A stretch of DNA of 35,653 nucleotides from Paludibacteraceae bacterium (GCA_017439235.1 JAFSJN010000023.1:1-35653), one strand, 5' to 3'. Shown: positions 24,501 to 32,712, counted from the stretch's first letter. A program made the numbers and translations. Notes: generated by a model from the letters alone, not told the origin.

Positions 24501-24772
24501 ATAGACACGTCACCCGTCGATGAAGCGGTAGCAGTCATATAGGTCATATCCTGAACACCGTTAATCTGCTCTTCAAGAGGCTGGATAACGGATTTCATAC
24601 ACGTATTAGCATCCGCACCTGTGTAAGAGGTAGAAACATCCACCGTCGGCGGCGCGATATTCGGATACTGCTCAACAGGCAAAGTGTTAAGGCTGATATA
24701 TCCGACCAGCATGATGACAAGCGCAATCGAGATTGCCATCACGTTTCGTTGAATGAAAATATTTCCCTTCAT
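21548..24772 (-). CDS. RND multidrug efflux pump, inner-membrane subunit (HAE1/AcrB type)
   Basis: 1074 aa, normal length. N-terminal helix VMAISIALVIMLVGYISLNTL then PVEQYPNIAPP; periplasmic porter domains; the TM4 proton-relay region LALVLAIGTVVDDAIVVVEAV carries the conserved double aspartate; FMAVFIPVTFM and the second helix bundle (LIYLILGSLYNSWLTPF, GLLAKTAILITEF) follow. It exports hydrophobic compounds using the proton gradient. The three pump genes are in the order adaptor, pump, channel. No regulator gene is adjacent. Confidence 0.95.
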   Translation of the reverse strand: MKGNIFIQRNVMAISIALVIMLVGYISLNTLPVEQYPNIAPPTVDVSTSYTGADANTCMKSVIQPLEEQINGVQDMTYMTATASSTGDVSIVVYFKQGTDPDLAAVNVQNRVSQAEALLPSDVIQTGVTVSKRQNSILQIAGLKSTDGKYDADFISNYIDINVKPRLLRITGVGNVSNLGNTYALRVWLKPDQMAQYGLEPNDVSSAIQAQSFVTSTGTLGQQSENAYQYPMEYKGTLKSIEEFENIVLRTTEGGNVLYLKDVATVEIGAKSYTMTSSMDGQPGVFYLVNQSPGANATLVNQQIDELYKQLTPTLPAGLEFVILETSNDFLFAAIHNVVETLVIAILLVILVVYFFLQNWKATLIPSISIIVSLLGTFTIVQLAGFSLNILTLFALVLAIGTVVDDAIVVVEAVMAKLETGKMPGNTPKDKAIEATRQAMSEVSVAVISCTLVFMAVFIPVTFMSGTSGTFFTQFGITIAGSVGLSCVCALVLCPALCALLMRPNEETNAKGGKWKGIDYYTKIAYEASYNAILGKYQGAVQKYLKRPALSFALLGGAIVLMVLFMKIMPSGLVPQEDQGVIMCEVRMPEGSTLHENSEIMKQVEEKVKAIPELESYGLCSGYGLISSNGSSYATLIIRLKNWDDRPGFKHYIDLVIYRFYLDCKSIKNAQVLPFQMPQIPGYGTSNSIDLQVQDRSDGDMSDFGNKTNAFLAKLQERPEISNAMSTYSERFPKFKVHVDPIQCQRAGITAKAVLNVLGSYCGGSYVGNFNQFSKVYNILVGAAPEYRLDPSSLNNMYIKVSDNKMAPLSQFVRLEEIVGSSSHKHFNLFQSISCSVTPGNGYSEVEAHQVIAEVFKETMPTYCSYEYGSMSREVEESSKSNMTVIIYAICIILIYLILGSLYNSWLTPFAVLLSVPFGLMGSFLFSWVGNKMGLPGMENNIYLQTGVIMLIGLLAKTAILITEFASERRKQGLSIVDAALEACKDRLRPILMTVITMIVGMIPLIIAGGAGANGNRALALGVVGGMSVGTLALVFVVPAFFIIFQILEEKVSGSPVKEDGETKKAKNGKEETK

Positions 24773-24773
24773 A

Positions 24774-24808
24774 AAAAATCTTCAATCTAAAATCTTAAAT
24801 CTTCAATC
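24774..24808 (-). repeat. Five-unit heptad array filling the adaptor-pump intergenic gap
   Basis: Read on the minus strand: GATTGAA, GATTTAA, GATTTTA, GATTGAA and GATTTTT, exactly 35 nt. The first unit contains the last codon and stop (GAT TGA) of the adaptor gene; the last unit ends 1 nt before the pump ATG. Confidence 0.7.
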
Positions 24809-25906
24809 TTTTTCTTCAGGAAAAAGTACTCTCTGTCCTTCAACGAGGTTATTGGCTCCTTCGGTAACGATGACGTCGCCCACTTCCAATCCTTTGGTAA
24901 CCACCAGGTCGCGTTCGCTGCTGATACCGATGGTCTCAACGATTGTACTATAGGCACAACTGTCTGCTGCCACCTTGTATACCAGCGATTTGCTCTGCAG
25001 ACGCACTACGGCGTTCTGCGGAACGACCATCACCTCTTTTATCTCAATAGGAACAACTACCGTACCTTGGATACCCGAATAGAGCACACCGTTTGGGTTG
25101 GGGAACGTAGCCTTGCAGGTCAGTGCACCTGTTGTACGGTCTACAGTACCGGTGATACTGGTGATACGACCTTTCTTATTGTACTCTGTTCCGCTCTTGA
25201 ACAGGAAAGTAACATCCGGGAAATCTTCCAACGAACCCTGATCATCCATATTCTCGGCATTTGCACGTTCCTCCAATATCGACTCACTTACGGAGAACTC
25301 GGCGTACATCTTGGCATTACCGCTGACCATGGTCAGATAAGTAGCCGTATTTACTTGGTCACCGGCAAAGACAGGTATCGAACCGATGATACCATCCACA
25401 GGGGCAGTAATAGTGCAGTAGCCGAGGTTCACACGGGCACGGTTGGCCGTTGCCTGGTACTGAGCTACCGAAGCTTGTGCCTGCTTAAACTGGTTCTCTG
25501 CATTGTCAAGCACGTATTTGCTGACGATACCTTTTGCGAACAAGTTCTTGTTGCTCTCAAACTCCAACTTAGCACTACTCTCTTGTGCCTGTGCTGCCAG
25601 CAGATTGGCCTCTGCGGACTCCAATTCCAACTGTGCATCACGACTATCAATACGGAAGAGGACATCGCCTTTCTTGACCTGTTGACCTTCAACGATGCAT
25701 ACTTCCATCAGTTGTCCGCTCACCTGCGGTTTGATGGTGACATCCGATGTACCTTTCAGCGTAGCGCTGTATTTGAGCGGCAGGGTAATGTCGCTCTTGC
25801 TGATGGTCATTGTCTGATACGAAGTCTGAATGGCTTTAGGGATGTCCAAGCCGCATGCAGTCAGCATCAATGCTGCTGCGAAAAGAGTTACGTGTTTGAT
25901 TCTCAT
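24803..25906 (-). CDS. RND efflux periplasmic adaptor (membrane fusion protein)
   Basis: 367 aa. Lipoprotein signal ending LTAC (cysteine 18). A lipoyl-like hairpin half (SGQLMEVCIVEGQQVKKGDVLFRID) precedes a helical hairpin (residues about 95-165), the second lipoyl half (ITAPVDGIIGSIPVFAGDQV), a beta-barrel and a membrane-proximal domain. It bridges the pump and the outer channel. Start 31 nt after lepA, on the same strand, so the pump may be read from the lepA transcript; no promoter box is found in that gap. Confidence 0.93.
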   Translation of the reverse strand: MRIKHVTLFAAALMLTACGLDIPKAIQTSYQTMTISKSDITLPLKYSATLKGTSDVTIKPQVSGQLMEVCIVEGQQVKKGDVLFRIDSRDAQLELESAEANLLAAQAQESSAKLEFESNKNLFAKGIVSKYVLDNAENQFKQAQASVAQYQATANRARVNLGYCTITAPVDGIIGSIPVFAGDQVNTATYLTMVSGNAKMYAEFSVSESILEERANAENMDDQGSLEDFPDVTFLFKSGTEYNKKGRITSITGTVDRTTGALTCKATFPNPNGVLYSGIQGTVVVPIEIKEVMVVPQNAVVRLQSKSLVYKVAADSCAYSTIVETIGISSERDLVVTKGLEVGDVIVTEGANNLVEGQRVLFPEEKD

Positions 25907-25937
25907 AAGTGGTTATGATTTTTGTTAGTATTTTTCT

Positions 25938-27713
25938 TTAATCCAGTTTCAATACAGCCAGGAAGGCTTTTTGCGGTACTTCTACGTTACCTATCTGCTT
26001 CATGCGTTTCTTGCCTCGTTTCTGTTTCTCGAGCAGTTTGCGTTTACGGCTCACGTCACCGCCGTAACATTTGGCTAACACATCCTTACGCACCTGTTTA
26101 ACGGTCTCGCGGGCAATAATCTTAGCGCCGATAGCGGCTTGAATAGCAATATCGAATTGCTGACGTGGCAACAGTTCTTTGAGTTTCTCGCACATGCGTC
26201 GTCCGAAATCCATCGCATTATCTCTGTGCGTCAACGTACTCAGCGCATCCACCTGTTCGCCGTTGAGGAGAATATCCAGTTTGATCAGATTCGAAGGCCT
26301 AAAGCCATTCATATGCCAATCGAACGAAGCGTAGCCTTTGGATATAGACTTGAGTTTATCATAGAAGTCGATGACTATCTCGCCCAAAGGCATATCGAAG
26401 AGCAATTCCATACGGTTGCCGGATATGTACTCCTGCTTAACTAACTCACCGCGTTTGCCCAGACATAGCGTCATAATAGGACCTATGTAGTCGGCTGTCG
26501 TAATGACCGAAGCGCGGATATAGGGTTCCTCGATGCGGTCTATTTCGGTTAAGTCAGGCATACCGGCAGGGTTATGTACCTCTACTTTGCCACCATCTTT
26601 AGTGTAGACATTATACGATACGTTGGGAACCGTTGTGATAACATCCATATCGAACTCTCGATCCAATCGTTCTTGTACAATCTCCATATGCAACAGTCCC
26701 AAGAATCCGCAACGGAATCCGAAGCCTAAAGCCATCGACGACTCGGGCTGGAAGGTGAGTGAAGCATCGTTGAGTTGGAGTTTCTCGAGGCTGGCGCGCA
26801 GGTCTTCGTAGTCCTCGCTCTCGATAGGATACACACCGGCGAATACCATGGGTTTTGCTTCCTCAAATCCGTCGATAGCCTTGTCGCAGGGGCGTGCCAC
26901 ATGCGTTATCGTGTCGCCTACCTTCACTTCCGTACTCGTCTTAATGCCGGAAATAATATATCCTACATTACCGGCGCTTATCTCGTTACGCGGACTGAAG
27001 TCCAGTTTGAGGACGCCTATCTCGTCGGCATCGTATTCTTTACCGGTATTAACAAAGCGCACGCGGTCTCCGGTATGCATGGTGCCGTTCACTACCTTGA
27101 AATAGGCAATAATACCTCTAAAGGAGTTAAATACCGAGTCGAACACCAGACACTGCAGCGGAGCATTTGCATCGCCCACAGGAGCCGGTATGCGTTCGAT
27201 AATAGCGTCTAATATAGCCTCTACACCTTCACCTGTCTTGGCGGAACAACGCAGTATCTCCTCGCGTTTGCAGCCCAACAGATCGACGATTTCATCTTCT
27301 ACGCGTTCGGGCATAGCGTTCTCCATGTCGCACTTGTTGAGCACAGGGATAATCTCCAAGTCGTGCTCGATAGCCATATACAGATTGGATATCGTCTGCG
27401 CTTGTACTCCTTGTGTGGCGTCTACTACGAGTACCGCACCTTCGCAAGCGGCGATGGAGCGGCTCACCTCGTAACTGAAGTCTACGTGACCCGGAGTGTC
27501 GATAAGGTTGAGAGTATACCCTTTATGGTTCATCTGTATGGCGTGACTCTTGATGGTAATGCCGCGTTCTTTCTCCAGGTCCATATCATCCAGTACCTGG
27601 TTCTCCATCTGCCGCACATCAACCGTATGTGTCAATTCCAACATACGGTCAGCCAAGGTCGATTTGCCGTGGTCTATATGAGCTATTATACAAAAATTTC
27701 GGATGTTCTTCAT
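25938..27713 (-). CDS. lepA: Elongation factor 4
   Basis: 591 aa. Ribosome-associated GTPase. G1 is [13 protein letters not shown], the switch region is [13 protein letters not shown]3 DTPGHVDF, G4 NKCDM. The LepA-specific C-terminal domain is present ([59 protein letters not shown]). The ATG overlaps the stop of the ABC ATPase gene by 4 nt, implying coupled translation. Confidence 0.97.
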   Translation of the reverse strand: MKNIRNFCIIAHIDHGKSTLADRMLELTHTVDVRQMENQVLDDMDLEKERGITIKSHAIQMNHKGYTLNLIDTPGHVDFSYEVSRSIAACEGAVLVVDATQGVQAQTISNLYMAIEHDLEIIPVLNKCDMENAMPERVEDEIVDLLGCKREEILRCSAKTGEGVEAILDAIIERIPAPVGDANAPLQCLVFDSVFNSFRGIIAYFKVVNGTMHTGDRVRFVNTGKEYDADEIGVLKLDFSPRNEISAGNVGYIISGIKTSTEVKVGDTITHVARPCDKAIDGFEEAKPMVFAGVYPIESEDYEDLRASLEKLQLNDASLTFQPESSMALGFGFRCGFLGLLHMEIVQERLDREFDMDVITTVPNVSYNVYTKDGGKVEVHNPAGMPDLTEIDRIEEPYIRASVITTADYIGPIMTLCLGKRGELVKQEYISGNRMELLFDMPLGEIVIDFYDKLKSISKGYASFDWHMNGFRPSNLIKLDILLNGEQVDALSTLTHRDNAMDFGRRMCEKLKELLPRQQFDIAIQAAIGAKIIARETVKQVRKDVLAKCYGGDVSRKRKLLEKQKRGKKRMKQIGNVEVPQKAFLAVLKLD

Positions 27714-28414
27714 CTATCTTCTATGGGGTGAAATATATCTAAGCCAAAGGCTTGTGTAAATGCATTTGTTTCGCGAAGTGCTTCGGCGGTATCCAAAACC
27801 ACCGACTTCGCCATTAAAAGTATGCGGTCCGAGAAGCGCATAGCCAGGTCTAATTCGTGCGTCGCGATAAGGATGGTCTTGCCTTCATCATGCGCTAAAC
27901 GGATAAGTAGACGGAACAAGTGGATGCGGTTCGGCAGGTCCAAATGAGCCGTTGGTTCGTCTAACAGGATGACGGGTGTCTGCTGCGCCAAAGCCTTAGC
28001 GATGAGGACGCGTGCCCGTTCGCCGTCGGAGAGCGACGAGAAGAGGCGTTCCCCTACTCCGTCTATGCCGGCTGCCGTCAGCGATTCGGATATGATGTGT
28101 TGATCACGGTCGGTCAGTCCGCCTAAGAACGAAGTATACGGATAGCGTCCTAAGGCTACCACATCGTGCACGGTCGCGTCCGCGAGCCCCTCCGCGCGCG
28201 TAAGAACAAGCGCCGTATCGGGCATAGAGTACGAACCGGCCAACGGTGATTGCAGGCCGGCTAAGGTGCGCAGTAAGGTTGACTTACCGCACCCGTTAGG
28301 TCCCAACAGACACACCAACTCGCCCTGTCGGAATGACAGATTCATATCCGCTTGTACGATCTTGTTCTCGTAGCCGATAGATAGCGCGTTAAGATGGCAG
28401 TTGGTCAGGTGCAT
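27710..28414 (-). CDS. ABC transporter ATPase of the iron-siderophore/heme/cobalamin class
   Basis: 234 aa. Walker [10 protein letters not shown] (38-46), signature [16 protein letters not shown], Walker [13 protein letters not shown] and switch histidine IATHELDL. The compact FecE/BtuD-like form would power a FecCD-type permease. No permease or binding protein lies next to it in the window, so it is an orphan ATPase or its partners are elsewhere. It starts directly after the murF-alr stop codon with no spacer. Confidence 0.88.
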   Translation of the reverse strand: MHLTNCHLNALSIGYENKIVQADMNLSFRQGELVCLLGPNGCGKSTLLRTLAGLQSPLAGSYSMPDTALVLTRAEGLADATVHDVVALGRYPYTSFLGGLTDRDQHIISESLTAAGIDGVGERLFSSLSDGERARVLIAKALAQQTPVILLDEPTAHLDLPNRIHLFRLLIRLAHDEGKTILIATHELDLAMRFSDRILLMAKSVVLDTAEALRETNAFTQAFGLDIFHPIEDR

Positions 28415-30247
28415 CTATTCGTAAAAATATTGTCGCGTTACACGTCGTGAGACGGAAGTAAGTATTTCGTAGTTTATCGTGCCTAAGCGCTCTGCCAATT
28501 CGTTGAGCGGCATATGTTCGCCAAACACTTCAACTATGTCTCCGGGACGGGCATCTGCACCGGTAACATCTATCATCGCCTGGTCCATACATACATTGCC
28601 CACTACGGGACATCGTTTGCCACGTACCCATACTTCGCCGCCGTAATTAGAGAAGCGTCTGTCGAAGCCGTCCGCATAGCCGATAGGTATGACGGCTATT
28701 ATGCGGTCGGAGGTTAGCATTGTATGTCGTCCGTAGCCTATTGTCTCGCCGGCCTTGACGGTCTTGACGGACAGGATAGTAGTGCGTAGCGTGCACACAT
28801 TATGCAGCTCGGCTCCCACAAACGAGAATCCGTACAAGCCGATACCCAAACGGCACATATCAAACTGATAATCAGCAAATCGCTCTATACCTGCCGAGTT
28901 GCAAATATGTTTAATAACAGGATAGTTAAGTCCGGCTTTTAGGACTTCGGCGCAGGCATCGAAATAGTGTATCTGCTCTAAGGTAAAATCATCAAACTGC
29001 GCTTCATCCGAACCCGCGAGGTGCGAAAAGACAGACGCTACACGCACGGCTTTCTGATGGGTCAGTTTATCGATGAGCCAAGGCATATCCTCACGATAAA
29101 AACCAAGGCGATGCATGCCCGAGTCTATCTTGATATGTACCGGCACCTGTTCCAGTCCCTTAGCCTCTGCTGCAGCAATGACGGTCTTAAGGGATTGGTG
29201 GCTATAGACGTTCGGTTCGAGGTTGTTTTCGAGAATCAAATCCATCGCTGCCACTTCCGGGTCCATAATGATGATGGGCAGCGTGATACCTGCGCGACGC
29301 AGTTCTACGCCCTCATCGGCAACAGCCACGGCCAGGCAGTCGACGTCCCCACTCTTTTGCAGCGCCTTGCTCACCTCGACACTCCCGGCGCCGTACGCAA
29401 AGGCCTTGACCATGCACGTGAGTTTGGTAGTAGGTTTGAGCAGACTGCGGAAATAGCGGACATTCTTAACCAATGCCGTCAGGTTGACCGACAGCACCGT
29501 CTCGTGCGTCTGCTGCAGGATACGGGCAGCTATGGTCTCCTCGTCGTACCCCAGATAGCGCATCACAGCAGCGCAGGTGCGCACATTCTGATGCGTGGGG
29601 TCTTCGATGACTACCTCGCTATGCGTAAACAACTGCATCTTTTCCTCTCGCTTGGCTTCTATGGACGGGAAGTTCTCGCCATGCTCGGGACCTATGTATG
29701 TGAGTACGCCTATTGTCGGACGGATGATGCGCTCCAAGCGCTGCATCTCACCGGGTTGCGATATGCCGGCCTCAAAGATAGCCAAAGCGGGCTTGTCGCT
29801 ACTCTCTTGCCCATCGCTAATCGAGGCTAACTGCCATACACTCAGCGGAACGCCTATCTGCGAGTTGTACGACTTAGGCGAGCGGATGATGGTATAGTCG
29901 TCTTTGAGCAGTTGGTAGAGCCATTCTTTGACCACTGTCTTACCATTCGAGCCGGTGATGCCGATGACTATACCTTTATATTTTTCGCGCACGTACGTAG
30001 CCAGCGTCTGAAGTGCCACTAAGGCATTCTCACGCACAAAGGCCTGCACGCCGCGAGTCTGTAAATCGGGAATATACTTAGCGCCGTCGTTGCGATCGGT
30101 ACGCAGGGCGAAGAAGAGTGTATGCTCAGGGTCAGAACCTAACTGCCGTGAGTCGGTGAGTAGCGCACGGATATCCAGGTCTTGCGCTGCAGGACCTTCT
30201 ACCCTCGACACTCCGGCTAAGGCTTTATTGATTTCCTCTACCCGCAT
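28415..30247 (-). CDS. MurF-Alr fusion with shortened MurF part; complete alanine racemase
   Basis: 610 aa, against roughly 820 aa for the usual Bacteroidota fusion (from memory). Residues 1-90: MurF substrate-binding domain (LLTDSRQ, LFFALRTDRNDGAKYI). Residues 91-242: part of the Mur ATPase domain with P-loop GITGSNGKT (96-104), NSQIGVPLSVWQ and GPEHGENF. The expected 'NDSYNS' motif and the C-terminal ligase domain are absent: ETIAARI leads straight into LQQTHETVLSVNL, the start of Alr. Residues 250-610: alanine racemase, PLP lysine K281 (VKAFAYGAG) and catalytic tyrosine in IGYGRHT. Alr supplies D-alanine for the cell wall; I infer that MurF ligase activity is lost or altered here. Residues about 141-155 also look inserted. 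Confidence 0.85.
   Translation of the reverse strand: MRVEEINKALAGVSRVEGPAAQDLDIRALLTDSRQLGSDPEHTLFFALRTDRNDGAKYIPDLQTRGVQAFVRENALVALQTLATYVREKYKGIVIGITGSNGKTVVKEWLYQLLKDDYTIIRSPKSYNSQIGVPLSVWQLASISDGQESSDKPALAIFEAGISQPGEMQRLERIIRPTIGVLTYIGPEHGENFPSIEAKREEKMQLFTHSEVVIEDPTHQNVRTCAAVMRYLGYDEETIAARILQQTHETVLSVNLTALVKNVRYFRSLLKPTTKLTCMVKAFAYGAGSVEVSKALQKSGDVDCLAVAVADEGVELRRAGITLPIIIMDPEVAAMDLILENNLEPNVYSHQSLKTVIAAAEAKGLEQVPVHIKIDSGMHRLGFYREDMPWLIDKLTHQKAVRVASVFSHLAGSDEAQFDDFTLEQIHYFDACAEVLKAGLNYPVIKHICNSAGIERFADYQFDMCRLGIGLYGFSFVGAELHNVCTLRTTILSVKTVKAGETIGYGRHTMLTSDRIIAVIPIGYADGFDRRFSNYGGEVWVRGKRCPVVGNVCMDQAMIDVTGADARPGDIVEVFGEHMPLNELAERLGTINYEILTSVSRRVTRQYFYE
29809..29822 (-). repeat. Possible decayed heptad element in murF-alr
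   Basis: On the minus strand GATTAGC followed by GATGGGC, preceded by CTC as in the deacetylase copy. It falls where the protein has extra residues (ASISDGQESSDKPA) before the conserved IFEAGISQPGEM. Only two units are recognisable, so this is tentative. Confidence 0.3.
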
Positions 30248-30249
30248 AC

Positions 30250-31350
30250 TTACTCCACCTTAGCGTTTTGCAGTTCCCAACCGGTCATCGTAGCTATATA
30301 GGGGATTAGCACATGGGCTACTTTGCGATGTGCCTCATAATTAGGATGCGAGTCGGCACCTAAGTTACGGTTGTCGTTGTGGAACAGTCCTTCGAACAGG
30401 CCGCAGTAATGTACGTTCTGCAGTCCGCATTCGCCTGCCACCTGTTGTACATAGGCAAAGAGGTAGTCTTGACCTTTCTTCGTGCAGCACAGGATAGGAT
30501 GTTCTTCTCCGTAGTTAGCTTTTACCTCGTTCAGCAACTGCATATAATGCTCGCGGAAGGCTGGGAACGAAGGCTGCATCTTTACCGAGAAGTCATTGGC
30601 TCCCAGGAAGATAACGGTGATATCCGGGCGGAAGTCCGAGCGGGTCACCTGCCAACGTGTAGTGGCTGTCGAGTCCTCGTCAAAGGTCTGCATATAACGG
30701 TCGGGCATATACCATCCGGGGAGTTTGGTGTTGTAATTACGGGCGATACCCATACCAGAATGGGCGATTAGCATATAGTCGGCATCGAAATAACGGGCTA
30801 CGATAGAGGCATACGATTTAGCGGATGTCTCGGTAGCGGGCGTGAAGCGGTCGGTACGTACGCTGTTCTCAGCGCCGTAGCCGCAGGTGTAGCTGTCGCC
30901 CACGAACTCTATCTGTCTGGGTTTGAGACTGTCGGCTTGTAATAAGTCGCCCTGTACCAGTATCTCTTTGAGCGTGAAGCGTCCTTGTTCGCCTTCGGTG
31001 CGTTTGAACAGAGTGAGCGTATGGGTGCGGGCCTTACCTTTGGCGCTGAACAGGGTGACGATAGTGTCGCCGCTGACAGTGATTACTTGGTCGGGCTCGG
31101 CACTCATCTCGCGGTCCACATAGACATTAAACCAATCTTTTCCCGTATCCGAGCATACCATGCGCAGTTGTGTGCCGGTAAAGCGCAAACGGACATAGGT
31201 GGCGGTCCAATCGAAACTGACGGATGTGCCTTCTTGCCATGTACGACCGACATAGGTGATGCGCGAATCGGTAGCGTGTACGCCCGTCTGGGCATATATA
31301 CTCAGCGTCCCTAAGACGCAGCAGATAAGGGTTAAGATAGTTGTTCTCAT
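30250..31350 (-). CDS. Secreted SGNH/GDSL esterase, carbohydrate esterase family 2-like
   Basis: 366 aa. Signal peptide 1-20 (ending SIYA). A jelly-roll domain (about 25-135; VSFDWTATYVRLRFTGTQL, WFNVYVD) precedes an SGNH hydrolase domain with nucleophile S153 in FVGDSYTCGYG, the oxyanion block FLGANDFSV, and D333/H335 in GADSHPN. This two-domain layout is that of CE2 acetyl-xylan esterases, which remove acetyl groups from polysaccharides. The gene is 2 nt before murF-alr and shares its transcript. The natural substrate is not deducible. Confidence 0.88.
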   Translation of the reverse strand: MRTTILTLICCVLGTLSIYAQTGVHATDSRITYVGRTWQEGTSVSFDWTATYVRLRFTGTQLRMVCSDTGKDWFNVYVDREMSAEPDQVITVSGDTIVTLFSAKGKARTHTLTLFKRTEGEQGRFTLKEILVQGDLLQADSLKPRQIEFVGDSYTCGYGAENSVRTDRFTPATETSAKSYASIVARYFDADYMLIAHSGMGIARNYNTKLPGWYMPDRYMQTFDEDSTATTRWQVTRSDFRPDITVIFLGANDFSVKMQPSFPAFREHYMQLLNEVKANYGEEHPILCCTKKGQDYLFAYVQQVAGECGLQNVHYCGLFEGLFHNDNRNLGADSHPNYEAHRKVAHVLIPYIATMTGWELQNAKVE

Positions 31351-31371
31351 GTCTATGTAATGATTTATCGG

Positions 31372-32397
31372 TTATTCAAAAGCGCCCATTTGGAGCATCG
31401 ATACCTCTTTGGGAGTGAGGAAACGATAGTGTCCGCGGGTAACGTTTTTCTTCGTCAGACCGGCGAAGCTCACGCGATCCAGTTGGGCTACTTTGTACCC
31501 TACTTTCTCGAATATACGGCGTACGACGCGGTTTTGGCCGGAGTGAATCTCCAAACCTATATGCTTGCGGTCGCCCTTCGTGAACTCCAATGCATCGGGA
31601 ATGACGCGTTCGTCATCCAATACGACACCTGCGCGTATCTCGGCTTCGGTATCTTCGTCTAAGTCGCGGTCCAGAGTTACGGCATAGATCTTTTTCTTAC
31701 CGAACTTAGGATGGGTCAGACGGGCTGCCAAATCGCCGTCATTGGTGAGCAGCAGTACGCCCGTGGTGTTGCGGTCGAGTCGTCCTACAGGATAGATACG
31801 CTCCGCGCATGCGTTGCGCACGATATCTATTACGGTGTGGCGTTCTTCCGGATCGTCGGTGGTAGTAACGGTATTCTTCGGCTTATTGAGCAGGATATAT
31901 ACCTTGCGTTCGCGGCGAACGGGCTGGTCATGGAACATGACGCGGTCGGTCGGCAGCACTTTAGCGCCGAGGTTATCTACTACGGTGCCGTTAACGGTTA
32001 CTACGCCTGCCTGGATAAAGTCATCGGCCTCGCGACGCGAACATATACCGGCGTTAGCGAGGAACTTATTCAGGCGAATGGGTTTTGTCGGGTCCTCATA
32101 GCGCTGCTTGTATTCCATGCGTTTCTTTTGCGAATACATACCTTCATTGCGCTGGATACGGGGACGGAAGCCTTCACGGCGTTCAGTGCGCTCCGGACGT
32201 TCTACACGTTCGTAGCGGTCGGTGCGTTCAAAACGCTCACGACGTTCGGGGCGTTCTACGCGTTCATAACGTTGGTTAGGATTGAAACGAGGGCGCGGAG
32301 TGCGTCCTGTCATCGGTTGATTGTCCTTTTGCTCACGCGAACTCTCGTTCTGACGGTAGCCACCCGGACGTGGGGTGCGGTTGTTTCTGTCGAACAT
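31372..32397 (-). CDS. RsuA/RluB-type rRNA pseudouridine synthase with charged N-terminal extension
   Basis: 341 aa. Residues 1-100 are a low-complexity Arg/Glu/Pro tail in which RYERVERPER occurs at 43-52 and again at 61-70 (18-aa period). An S4 RNA-binding domain follows (RLNKFLANAGICSRREADDFI, about 107-150), then the catalytic domain with D209 in YPVGRLDRNTTG and LLLTNDG. It isomerises a uridine in large or small ribosomal RNA; RluB is the closer guess. The tail probably binds RNA; similar extensions are common in Bacteroidota. It is 76 nt downstream of rpmF, with a strong hairpin between. Confidence 0.9.
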   Translation of the reverse strand: MFDRNNRTPRPGGYRQNESSREQKDNQPMTGRTPRPRFNPNQRYERVERPERRERFERTDRYERVERPERTERREGFRPRIQRNEGMYSQKKRMEYKQRYEDPTKPIRLNKFLANAGICSRREADDFIQAGVVTVNGTVVDNLGAKVLPTDRVMFHDQPVRRERKVYILLNKPKNTVTTTDDPEERHTVIDIVRNACAERIYPVGRLDRNTTGVLLLTNDGDLAARLTHPKFGKKKIYAVTLDRDLDEDTEAEIRAGVVLDDERVIPDALEFTKGDRKHIGLEIHSGQNRVVRRIFEKVGYKVAQLDRVSFAGLTKKNVTRGHYRFLTPKEVSMLQMGAFE

Positions 32398-32423
32398 AAT
32401 ACTAAAATCTTTTTTCTACTTAC

Positions 32424-32456
32424 GATATAGGCTCCGGAAGCGCCGGAGCCTATATC
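32424..32456 (-). other. 14-bp perfect hairpin between rpmF and the pseudouridine synthase gene
   Basis: GATATAGGCTCCGG (32424-32437) is the exact complement of 32443-32456, with a 5-nt loop. No T-tract follows on either strand, so it is not a standard intrinsic terminator. It ends 26 nt before the ATG at 32397. It may separate rpmF from downstream expression by processing or attenuation. Confidence 0.65.
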
Positions 32457-32473
32457 ATTGTTGTGTCGCACGA

Positions 32474-32659
32474 TTAAGCTTCTGCAGCTTGCTCGATAGC
32501 GAGTTTACCACGATAGTAGCCACAGCTGGGGCATACGGTGTGATAGATGTAATGAGCACCGCAGTTGGGGCAAATAGCCAAAGCGGGCATTACAGCCACG
32601 TCATGGGTACGACGTTTCGCTTGTCTGGTGTGCGATTGTCTTCGTTTAGGATGTGCCAT
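32474..32659 (-). CDS. rpmF: Large ribosomal subunit protein bL32
   Basis: 61 aa. The basic start MAHPKRRQSHTRQAKRRTHD is the bL32 signature, and a zinc ribbon is formed by CPNC and CPSC (residues about 30-46). Paired with the DUF177 gene upstream as in most bacteria. The usual downstream fatty-acid genes (plsX, fabH) are absent here; a pseudouridine synthase follows instead. Confidence 0.96.
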   Translation of the reverse strand: MAHPKRRQSHTRQAKRRTHDVAVMPALAICPNCGAHYIYHTVCPSCGYYRGKLAIEQAAEA

Positions 32660-32663
32660 AATT

Positions 32664-32712
32664 ATTTACAATTTACAATTTACAATTTCAAATTTACTAT
32701 TTCCAATTTATG
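32664..32712 (-). repeat. Seven-unit heptad array between DUF177 gene and rpmF
   Basis: Read on the plus strand, ATTTACA three times in tandem (32664-32684), then ATTTCAA, ATTTACT, ATTTCCA and ATTTATG: seven 7-nt units (49 nt). It fills the 48-nt intergenic gap and includes the stop codon of the DUF177 gene. Confidence 0.7.

Noticed and set aside
25067-25918. A 283-codon plus-strand frame
   Set aside because: Antisense to the efflux adaptor gene, with cysteine-rich, domain-free translation.
29021-29830. A 269-codon plus-strand frame
   Set aside because: Antisense to murF-alr; no recognisable domain or start signal.
31711-32430. A 239-codon plus-strand frame
   Set aside because: Antisense to the pseudouridine synthase; its Phe/Ala/Thr-rich repeats mirror the Arg/Glu-rich tail codons.
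32424-32456. Calling the 14-bp hairpin an intrinsic terminator
   Set aside because: No run of T follows on either strand, and the downstream genes lack another promoter that I can see.
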